Assembly: GCA_900290315.1 (NCBI GenBank)
Contig: OKRF01000434.1
Span: 7,038-21,041, forward strand
DNA length: 14,004 nucleotides
Source: Candidatus Sulfopaludibacter sp. SbA3
Lineage (GTDB): Bacteria; Acidobacteriota; Terriglobia; Bryobacterales; Bryobacteraceae
Direction of reading: 5' to 3'
The notes beneath the pieces were generated by a model, which had not been told where the DNA came from, searched no databases, and worked only from the letters and a program-made list of their open reading frames with translations. Shown piece after piece: positions 8,501-14,004 of the stretch. Positions within the stretch are counted from its first letter, which is position 1, and each line of letters begins with the position of its first letter. The position numbers and the translations under genes are program-made.

Positions 8501-11500
8501 CGATGCGCTTCCGTCGCGCCATGTTGGACAAGCACATCACGCGCCTGGTGAAGAGCGACAACGGTGGGCCTACCTTCGAGCAAATCAACAATTCCGGAGA
8601 GGTGATCAAACTGGCGGCGCGTGGCGGCGCGTTCGACCTGGGCCGGGAGTTCGGAGTGCCGGCGGAGCGCCTCGCGGCGCTCGACCGCGTCACCAGCCTG
8701 GCCATCGCAGCCGGTATCGACGCCCTGCGCGATGCGGGTATCCCGCTGACGATGCGCTACAAGCGTACGACCACTGGCACGCAACTGCCGGACCGTTGGG
8801 GGTTACCCGATGCTTTGCGGGATGACACCGGCGTGATCTTCGCTTCCGTCTTCCCGGGCTACGACTCGTTCGCGGACGAAATGGCACGCTACTACGCCGA
8901 TCGCACCCGCCGCGGCCAACTGAACCTGCTGGAAGACTTGCGCGGGCGCATGGTTGGGCCGAATGGCCAGCCGGCCTTGCGGCAGGAGATCGATCGGCGC
9001 ATCGCCGAACTGCGCGAGACCATCGCCACGCAGCCGTTCCAGTTCGACCGGCGTTTCTTGTTCCGGGTACTGTCCATGGGGCACTCGCAGTTTGCCGAAC
9101 TGATCGGCGCGCGCGGCCCCAACACCCAGATCAATGCGGCGTGCGCGAGCACGACTCAGGCCGTCGCGGTGGCAAAGGACTGGATCCGCGCGGGCCGGTG
9201 CCGCCGGGTGATCGTCGTTTCGGCGGACGACATCACGTCCGATTCTCTGATTGAGTGGTTCGGCGCGGGGTTCCTGGCCAGCGGCGCCGCGGCCACCGAC
9301 GAAGTGGTGGAAGAGGCCGCAGTCCCGTTCGACCGCAGGCGCCACGGCCTGATCATGGGGATGGGCGCGGCAGCGTTGGTGCTGGAAAGCGCCGACGCCG
9401 CCGAAGAGCGCGGGCTCCAGCCTATTTGCGAAGTGCTCGCCGCGGTCACCGCAAACAGTGCCTTTCACGGTACGCGCCTGGACGTCCACCACATTCGGAA
9501 CGTGATGGAGAAACTGGTGCGGCAAGCCGAGACCCGCAGCGGGATTGGGCGCGAGGAGTTCGCTTCCCGCATGGTGTTTATCTCCCACGAGACATACACC
9601 CCGGCGCGCGGGGGTAGCGCTTCGGCGGAAATTCATGCGTTGCGCGCAGTCTTCGGCGAGGGCGCGGACCGCATCGTGATCGGGAACACCAAGGGCTACA
9701 CCGGGCACGCCATGGGCACCGGAATCGAGGACGTCACCGCGGTCAAGGCGCTCGAAACCGGGTGCGTGCCGTCAGTGGCAAATTTCAAGGAAGTGGATCC
9801 GGAACTGGGGCGGCTGAACCTCTCCAGGGGCGGCTCTTATCCCGTTGAGTACGCCCTGCGGTTGGGCGCCGGCTTCGGTTCGCAGATCAGCATGACGCTG
9901 ATGCGGCGCGTTCCGTGTGCCGGGACGCGTCCCACTCCCAACGCTTTGGGATACTGCTATCGGATCGCCGATCCCGTGGTGTGGCAGAACTGGCTCGACC
10001 GGATCGCAGGCTATCCGGCAGACCTGGAGGTCGTACATCGTACGCTTCGCGTGCGCGATGCCGGCATGCCGGCCAAAGTGGAACTGGTCGAAGAAGTGGC
10101 CGCACCGGTGGCCCCCGCGCCGGAGCCGAAGCCCATACAAACTCCCGCCCCGGTGCCTTCTGTCGACCTGGTGCAGGAACGAATCCTCGCGCTTGTGGTC
10201 GAGAAGACTGGATACCCCCGGGACATGTTGGCGCTGGATCTCGACCTGGAGGCCGACCTCGGTGTTGACACGGTGAAGCAGGCCGAAATGTTCGCGGCGA
10301 TTCGCGAGACGTACGGAATTCCGCGCGACCCCAACCTGAAACTGCGCGATTTTCCGACATTGGCTCGCGTGATTCAGTTCGTGTATGACCGGCGTCCGGA
10401 TCTGAAGGGCGCCGCGCCGGAGCCGCAGCCCCTGCAAACGGCCGCCCCCGTGCCTTCCGCAGACCCGGTGCAGGAACGAATCCTCGCTCTGGTGGTCGAG
10501 AAAACCGGCTACCCCAAAGATATGCTGGCGCTGGATCTGGACCTGGAGGCGGACCTAGGCGTCGACACGGTGAAGCAGGCCGAAATGTTCGCGGCGATTC
10601 GGGAGACCTACAGCATTCCGCGCGACCCCAACCTGAAACTACGCGATTTCCCAACATTGGCTCGCGTGATTCAGTTCGTGTATGACCGGCGGCCGGACCT
10701 GAAGGCCGTCGCGCCAGTCGCCGCGGTCGAAACGATCGAGGCCCCCGCGCCCCCGGCCGAAGACTCCGTGCGGCAGAAGGTGCTCGACCTCGTTGCCGAG
10801 AAAACCGGCTACCCCAAAGACATGTTGGATCTGGATCTCGACCTGGAGGCCGACCTGGGCGTCGACACGGTGAAGCAGGCCGAGATGTTCGCCTCCATCC
10901 GGGAGGCGTACCATATCGAGCGTGACCCCAATCTGAAACTGCGCGACTTCCCGACCCTGGCTCGCGTGATCCAGTTCGTGTACGACCGGCGTCCCGACCT
11001 GATGGGCGTCGCACTCGCAGCAGTCACACCGGTCGCACCGGTCGAAACAGTCAAAGCCCCCACGCCCCGCGCAGAAGACTCCATCCGGGAGAAGGTGCTC
11101 GCGATTGTTGCGGAGAAAACCGGCTACCCGACAGACATGTTGGATCTGGATCTCGACCTGGAGGCGGATCTCGGCATTGACACGGTGAAACAGGCCGAAA
11201 TGTTCGCGTCGGTGCGGGCGGCCTTCCACATCCCGCGCGACCAGACGATGCGCCTGCGCGACTTCCCGACGCTCGCTCACGTCATTCGATTTGCTGAGGA
11301 GCGATCGGCAACTGAAAGCACGCCGCCGGTATCCGTGCCGGCGCAAGACCCGCCCCGCGAACTCGCGGCCTTCGAGGCAGCCAACAGGGTCCCGCGGCGC
11401 GTGCCTGTACCGGTCCTCCGTCCGCCGCTCAGCTTATGCAAGGCAACTGGCGTATCGCTCGAATCGGGCCGGCGGGTTTTCCTTATGCCCGACAGTTCTG

Positions 11501-13827
11501 GAGTGGCCGAGGCACTGGCCAGCAGGCTGCGGGCGTTGGGCGTCGAAGTGGTGCAGACAGCGGAAGCGCTCGGCGCCGCGCCGGTGCACGGCGTCTATTG
11601 GCTGCCCGCGCTGGATGACGAGGGCAACCTCGCACAGATGACGCCTGCCGCCTGGCGCGACGCCATCGACCTCCGCCTCAAGTCGTTCTATCGCACCATG
11701 CGTTTGCTGTATGACCAGGTAGCACCTCCGGGCACATTCCTGATTTCCGCGACGCGCCTGGGCGGGCAGCATGGCTATGGAGAGGCCGGAGCGGCGGCAC
11801 CTCTTGGCGGCGCCGTTACCGGCTTTACCAAGGCATACAAGCGGGAGCGTCCGGAAGCCCTGGTGAAGGCCGTCGATTTCGAAACGGGGCGCAGCGCAGC
11901 GGACATCGCCGAACTGCTGATCGACGAGACGCTGCGTGACCCCGGCGCGATCGAGATCGGCTATCAGGGCGGACATCGCTGGACTATGGGCCTCGAGGAA
12001 CGCCCTGCGGCCGACGGGCATCCTGGTATGGCGCTGGACAAAGACAGCGTGTTCCTGGTGACCGGCGCGGCTGGCAGCATTGTGTCCGCCATCGCCTCCG
12101 ATCTGGCGGCGGCATCCGGCGGCACATTCTACCTGTTGGACCTAGTGCCGGAGCCCGATCCAGCCAACCCGGACCTCGAGCGCTTCACCAGCGATAAGGA
12201 AGCGCTGAAGCGCGATCTGTTCGCGCGCATTCAGGCGCGCGGAGAGCGCGCCACACCGGCGCTGGTTGAAAAGGAGTTGGCCGCGCTGGAGCGCGCGTGC
12301 GCCGCCCAGGCAATCATCGATGCCGTGAGGGCGGCCGGGGGTACGGCGCACTACCATAGCGTCAACCTGACAGATGGGGTGGCCGTCGCGAAAGTCGTCG
12401 GGGACATCCGCCAGCGCAGCGGGCATATCGACGTGCTGCTGCACGCCGCTGGGATTGAGCGGAGCCATTTGCTGAAGGATAAGGACCCCCGCGAGTTCGA
12501 CCTGGTCTTCGACGTCAAGAGCGACGGGCTGTTTCACCTGCTCCACGCCACCGGCGATATGCCGCTGCGCACCATGATCGCGTTCAGCTCGATCGCTGGC
12601 CGGTTCGGCAACGGCGGGCAAACGGATTACAGCGCCGCCAACGACTTGTTGTGCAAGATCGCTGCGAGCTTCCGTCGGACACGGCCCGAAACGCGCGCGA
12701 TCGCCATCGACTGGACCGCGTGGGGTGGCATCGGGATGGCCTCGCGCGGCTCGATTCCGAAGATGATGGAGATGGCCGGCATCGAGGTATTACCTCCCGA
12801 GGCGGGGGTCCCGTGGATCCGGCGCGAACTGACGATGGGCGGCGGAAGCGGCGAAGTCGTGGTGGCCGGGCGGCTGGGCGCGCTCCTGCAGCCATGGGAT
12901 GCGACGGGTGGGCTAGCGGCATCGGCTGTACCGCAGGGTCCAATGTCCAGCGGCACGGTGGGCATGGATGTCGACGGCCGTTTGACGGTGGAGACAACGC
13001 TTGACCCCGCCATCCAACCCTTCCTCCACGATCACAGCATCGACGGCACACCAGTGCTGCCCGGTGTGATGGGCATCGAGGGCTTCGCGGAAGCGGCGTC
13101 ATCGATTGCGCCCGGCTGGCACATCCAGGCGGTCGAGGATGTCGAGTTCCTGGCGCCGTTCAAGTTCTACCGCGGGGAGCCGCGCCCGGTCACGATCGAG
13201 GCGCGATTCCATCCCGAGGGCGATGGTTTAGTCGCAGATTGCCGGCTGACGGGCCGCCGCGTCCTCTCGGGCCAGGCTGAGGCGCGAATCGAGACCCACT
13301 TCACCAGCCGGGTCCGCCTGGCGAGGCAACTCCCCGAAACGGTGGACGGCCCGGTTCCGGCGGCACCCTTCGGACCGGTGGTCGAAGCCGAGGACATCTA
13401 CCGCGTCTACTTCCACGGTCCGGCTTACCAGGTGCTGAAGAGGGCGTGGTGGAATGAGAGCGGCGCCATCGGCGAGATGGCGGCTGGGCTCCCCCACAAT
13501 CATCACCCCAGCGGCCAACCGCTAGCGATGACGCCGCGTTTGATCGAACTGTGCTTCCAGACTGCAGGTGTGTTCGAGATGGCCGTACAACACCGGATGG
13601 GTTTGCCGCGGCATGTCGATCGCGTTTCGCTCTACCGCACGCCGGAGGCCGTGGCCGGTCCGCTGTTCGCTGTCATCACTGCCGACCTGGCTGCGGGGAC
13701 ATTCGACGCCGACGTGGTCGACAGGGCCGGCACGCTGTACCTGCACGTGCGCGGCTACCAGACCGTGGCGTTCCGCGAGGACGTCCATGCGCAGGTGTTC
13801 TCACAGGTACTTGCCGTGACGGCATAG
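5536..13827 (+). CDS. Multidomain PUFA-synthase-like type I polyketide synthase, KS-AT-KS-ACP4-KR-DH
   Basis: A 2763-residue cytosolic megasynthase predicted to build an acyl chain from malonyl units. Order: KS1 (about residues 8-472, Cys217/His351/His391), AT (595-905, Ser696), KS2 (951-1459, Cys1203/His1351/His1391), four ACPs (1546-1923), KR (about 1976-2455, Lys2328/Ser2352/Tyr2365/Asn2369) and DH (2479-2755, His2500). The KR carries the long insertion after the second strand (around 2195-2250, with ERATPALVEKELAAL) typical of Pfa synthases. Together with the tandem ACPs and KS-AT-ACPn-KR order, this places it near the PfaA branch. Unusual points are the extra KS between AT and ACPs, Thr in place of the carrier Ser in every ACP, and Glu2671 at the second DH catalytic position. 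No ER, TE or chain-length factor is seen. A phosphopantetheinyl transferase follows in the same frame. The product cannot be read from sequence. Confidence 0.93.
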   Translation: MQDTAYRAIAIVGVGAVMPDAPDVSTFWQNIKTGRYSIGEVPPDRWDPALYFDPDHTAPDKTYTKIGGWVREYAWDPLKWRLAIPPRVADAMDDAQRWAIACTREALADYGYPDRPLNTGRTAVILGNAMAGEKHYLTAMRAHFPEYARELDESVTFAALPAGVRREIAREWRTRIGERLPPITEDSMPGELSNCLAGRIANLYNFHGPNYVCDAACASAMAAIHATAEGLIAHDFDVAVTGGIDRNMGASTFVKFCKIGALSATGSRPYAEGADGFVMGEGAAIFLMKRLADAERDGDEIYAVLRGIAGSSDGKGKGITAPNPIGQKIAIERAWENAGLSPTTATLVEGHGTSTSVGDVVEVESMTGVLREHGANGRPIALGSVKSNIGHLKSGAGAAGILKTALALRDKVLPPSVRCEHPNPNIDFAHSPLYVNTELRPWTETADDGVRRAGVSAFGFGGTNFHVVLEEYIPHRLTGNGKHSVSVGEVPHSSPAPGKAPLRGALVTGAASASELAGRLLAVQKAAEGGRAPAVAAPAESDLRAAERIAIDYGDAAELADKCGKAVKALAADQLATWKALRAQGIFRGHGPAPKAAFVYTGQGSQYVNMLSSLRAAEPIVASTFEEADRVSEPLLGKPLTEYIFVDGADGRAVTQAEEDLRQTAITQPAVLAVDLAMTRLLDAYGIRPDMTMGHSLGEYGALVAAGALPFADALEAVSARGREMTRVSMADNGRMAAVFAPIPEIERILRTIGGYVVIANLNSGKQAVIGGASRAVELAVEAFIRAGYNAVPLLVSHAFHTSIVAPASEPMRQVLERLRLQPPKLPIVANVNGEFYPAGPDARPAMLDILARQIASPVQFVKGLQTLYEAGARIFVEVGPKKALHGFVEDVLGDRSDVLALFTNHPKLEDATAFNQALCGLYAAGLGAARLDTHVATKTEAQPAGQRPTGRPIVITGASLGLPGTERIFDDSNVARMLRGEQFIDAIPMRFRRAMLDKHITRLVKSDNGGPTFEQINNSGEVIKLAARGGAFDLGREFGVPAERLAALDRVTSLAIAAGIDALRDAGIPLTMRYKRTTTGTQLPDRWGLPDALRDDTGVIFASVFPGYDSFADEMARYYADRTRRGQLNLLEDLRGRMVGPNGQPALRQEIDRRIAELRETIATQPFQFDRRFLFRVLSMGHSQFAELIGARGPNTQINAACASTTQAVAVAKDWIRAGRCRRVIVVSADDITSDSLIEWFGAGFLASGAAATDEVVEEAAVPFDRRRHGLIMGMGAAALVLESADAAEERGLQPICEVLAAVTANSAFHGTRLDVHHIRNVMEKLVRQAETRSGIGREEFASRMVFISHETYTPARGGSASAEIHALRAVFGEGADRIVIGNTKGYTGHAMGTGIEDVTAVKALETGCVPSVANFKEVDPELGRLNLSRGGSYPVEYALRLGAGFGSQISMTLMRRVPCAGTRPTPNALGYCYRIADPVVWQNWLDRIAGYPADLEVVHRTLRVRDAGMPAKVELVEEVAAPVAPAPEPKPIQTPAPVPSVDLVQERILALVVEKTGYPRDMLALDLDLEADLGVDTVKQAEMFAAIRETYGIPRDPNLKLRDFPTLARVIQFVYDRRPDLKGAAPEPQPLQTAAPVPSADPVQERILALVVEKTGYPKDMLALDLDLEADLGVDTVKQAEMFAAIRETYSIPRDPNLKLRDFPTLARVIQFVYDRRPDLKAVAPVAAVETIEAPAPPAEDSVRQKVLDLVAEKTGYPKDMLDLDLDLEADLGVDTVKQAEMFASIREAYHIERDPNLKLRDFPTLARVIQFVYDRRPDLMGVALAAVTPVAPVETVKAPTPRAEDSIREKVLAIVAEKTGYPTDMLDLDLDLEADLGIDTVKQAEMFASVRAAFHIPRDQTMRLRDFPTLAHVIRFAEERSATESTPPVSVPAQDPPRELAAFEAANRVPRRVPVPVLRPPLSLCKATGVSLESGRRVFLMPDSSGVAEALASRLRALGVEVVQTAEALGAAPVHGVYWLPALDDEGNLAQMTPAAWRDAIDLRLKSFYRTMRLLYDQVAPPGTFLISATRLGGQHGYGEAGAAAPLGGAVTGFTKAYKRERPEALVKAVDFETGRSAADIAELLIDETLRDPGAIEIGYQGGHRWTMGLEERPAADGHPGMALDKDSVFLVTGAAGSIVSAIASDLAAASGGTFYLLDLVPEPDPANPDLERFTSDKEALKRDLFARIQARGERATPALVEKELAALERACAAQAIIDAVRAAGGTAHYHSVNLTDGVAVAKVVGDIRQRSGHIDVLLHAAGIERSHLLKDKDPREFDLVFDVKSDGLFHLLHATGDMPLRTMIAFSSIAGRFGNGGQTDYSAANDLLCKIAASFRRTRPETRAIAIDWTAWGGIGMASRGSIPKMMEMAGIEVLPPEAGVPWIRRELTMGGGSGEVVVAGRLGALLQPWDATGGLAASAVPQGPMSSGTVGMDVDGRLTVETTLDPAIQPFLHDHSIDGTPVLPGVMGIEGFAEAASSIAPGWHIQAVEDVEFLAPFKFYRGEPRPVTIEARFHPEGDGLVADCRLTGRRVLSGQAEARIETHFTSRVRLARQLPETVDGPVPAAPFGPVVEAEDIYRVYFHGPAYQVLKRAWWNESGAIGEMAAGLPHNHHPSGQPLAMTPRLIELCFQTAGVFEMAVQHRMGLPRHVDRVSLYRTPEAVAGPLFAVITADLAAGTFDADVVDRAGTLYLHVRGYQTVAFREDVHAQVFSQVLAVTA
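5557..6951 (+). other. KS1 domain (PfaA-like ketosynthase) of the megasynthase
   Basis: Condensing domain at the N terminus. It starts with IAIVGVGAVMP and has the Pfa-type EVPPDRWDP and YFDPD segments. The nucleophile is in DAACASAM (Cys217, codon at 6184), and the histidines are in EGHGTST (His351, 6586) and KSNIGHLKSGAG (His391, 6706). The usual DPQQR motif reads DDAQRW here. The domain ends with GFGGTNFHVVLEEY. All three catalytic residues are present, so it should be active. Confidence 0.92.
7318..8250 (+). other. AT domain (malonyl-type acyltransferase) of the megasynthase
   Basis: Loads the extender unit onto the carriers. It begins KAAFVYTGQGSQY. The active Ser696 is in GHSLGEY (7615-7635), and His798 is in the HAFH motif at 7927-7938. 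HAFH at this place is characteristic of malonyl-CoA-specific acyltransferases, so malonyl is the predicted extender. A linker of about 120 residues joins it to KS1. Confidence 0.9.
8386..9912 (+). other. KS2 domain (divergent but complete ketosynthase) of the megasynthase
   Basis: A second thiolase-fold condensing domain, strongly diverged from KS1. The nucleophile is in NAACASTTQAV (Cys1203, codon at 9142). The first histidine is in ISHETYTPARGGSASAE (His1351, 9586), which replaces the usual HGTGT-x-GD element. The Lys and second histidine are in GNTKGYTGHAMG (Lys1386, His1391). It contains a long insertion around residues 1072-1190. Because Cys and both His are kept, it is not a simple chain-length factor. 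Its substrate role is unknown. Confidence 0.85.
10171..11304 (+). repeat. Four tandem acyl carrier protein repeats, all with Thr at the carrier site
   Basis: Four in-frame copies of an ACP begin at 10171, 10468, 10768 and 11083, with periods of 99, 100 and 105 codons. They are separated by Pro/Ala/Glu-rich linkers. Each has the helix-2 motif DLEADLG[V/I]DTVKQAEMFA and a second conserved block, RDFPTLA(R/H)VI. The residue expected to be the phosphopantetheinylated Ser is Thr in all: 1579, 1678, 1778 and 1883 (ACG at 10270, 10567, 10867 and 11182). Copies 1 and 2 are almost identical in DNA over 10267-10404 and 10564-10701. Tandem ACPs are a hallmark of Pfa synthases, where more copies raise output. 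Confidence 0.9.
11461..12900 (+). other. KR domain (structural plus catalytic halves) of the megasynthase
   Basis: Ketoreductase of the short-chain dehydrogenase fold. The structural half covers about residues 1976-2150. The catalytic half starts at VFLVTGAAGSIVSAI, with the nucleotide-binding turn at 12061. Catalytic residues are Lys2328 (DVKSDG), Ser2352 (FSSIAG), Tyr2365 (TDYSAAND) and Asn2369. The glycine-rich turn is TGAAGSIV rather than the usual TGGxGGIG. A helical insertion near 2195-2250 matches the Pfa-type KR. It should reduce beta-keto groups with NADPH. Confidence 0.88.
12970..13800 (+). other. DH domain (double hot-dog dehydratase) of the megasynthase
   Basis: C-terminal dehydratase. 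The first hot-dog has HDHSIDGTPVLPG, in which His2500, Gly2504 and Pro2509 form the HxxxGxxxxP motif. The second hot-dog begins around FHGPAYQVLKRAWW. It carries PRLIELCFQTAG, where the usual LLD-x3-Q element has Glu2671 in place of the catalytic Asp and keeps Gln2675. It should convert the beta-hydroxyacyl thioester to an enoyl thioester if Glu can substitute. The chain ends about 8 residues after the domain, with no thioesterase. Confidence 0.85.
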
Positions 13828-13830
13828 CGC

Positions 13831-14004
13831 GTGGAGATCCATTGGCTCGCACAGACTGAAAGCGACGTGCCCTTTGGGGACCGCTGGCTCAGCGCGAACG
13901 AACGTGTCCGCCTCGATAGCCTGCGCATTCCCAAGCGGCGCGCCGACTGGCGCCTGGGGCGCTGGACGGCCAAGTGCGCCACCGCGAGCTATCTCGACCT
14001 GCCG
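13831..14004 (+). CDS. 4'-phosphopantetheinyl transferase, N-terminal part (cut by window end)
   Basis: The 58 visible codons start with GTG at 13831 (VEIHWLAQTESDVPF) and run open to the window edge. The segment LSANERVRLDSLRIPKRR followed by DWRLGRWTAK is the N-terminal signature of Sfp-type transferases that move phosphopantetheine from CoA to carrier proteins. The magnesium-binding and WxxKE regions lie outside the window. The start is 3 bases after the megasynthase TAG and in the same frame. No nearby Shine-Dalgarno is obvious, so translation probably depends on coupling to the upstream gene. Its position says it activates the four ACPs of that synthase, which is notable because those have Thr at the acceptor site. 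Family call is fairly sure despite truncation. The partner assignment is inference. Confidence 0.85.
   Translation, partial: MEIHWLAQTESDVPFGDRWLSANERVRLDSLRIPKRRADWRLGRWTAKCATASYLDLP

Noticed and set aside
8386..9912. KS2 as a chain-length factor
   Set aside because: Chain-length factors lack the active Cys. KS2 has Cys1203 in a NAACAS context plus both histidines.
9887..11014. Long minus-strand open frame (375 codons) opposite the ACP repeats
   Set aside because: It is a mirror of the repeated GC-rich ACP codons. The product is Arg/Pro-rich with no domain, and the plus strand clearly codes for carriers.
10270..11184. Thr at the carrier site as a sequencing error
   Set aside because: The same ACG codon occurs in four separate repeats with good flanking conservation, so independent errors are implausible. 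Assembly collapse would not create Thr either.

Overview
The window is a single run of six same-strand genes of uniformly high GC, with the last one cut by the right edge. Gaps between genes are 19, -1, -4, 38 and 3 bases, so they read as one operon. No terminator, RNA gene, mobile element or CRISPR array was seen. Gene types and protein style fit an environmental bacterium, most like an acidobacterium of the Solibacter/Bryobacter type. That placement comes from memory of similar proteins and is tentative.

Left part (30-5497): an electron-transfer module. It holds a membrane-anchored iron-sulfur oxidoreductase (EtfD/EMO-like: NarI-like membrane part, two 4Fe-4S motifs, CCG domains), the two electron-transfer flavoprotein subunits (EtfB, EtfA) and an acyl-CoA dehydrogenase. 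Together they should oxidise an acyl thioester to the enoyl form and pass the electrons through ETF to the membrane quinone pool.

Right part (5536-14004): a 2763-residue megasynthase with the order KS1-AT-KS2-ACP-ACP-ACP-ACP-KR-DH, related to the polyunsaturated fatty acid (Pfa) synthase branch of type I PKSs. A 4'-phosphopantetheinyl transferase starts 3 bases after its stop. The megasynthase has no visible enoylreductase, thioesterase or chain-length-factor domain.

The most striking feature is that all four tandem carrier domains have threonine (codon ACG each time) where the phosphopantetheine-bearing serine is expected. Others are a second complete ketosynthase placed between AT and the carriers, a first CCG domain in the membrane oxidoreductase that has lost all four cluster cysteines, and a Glu at the usual catalytic Asp position of the dehydratase. 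My working model is an operon for a secondary lipid or polyketide whose chain is built by the megasynthase and dehydrogenated by a dedicated acyl-CoA dehydrogenase/ETF/quinone chain. The product is unknown.
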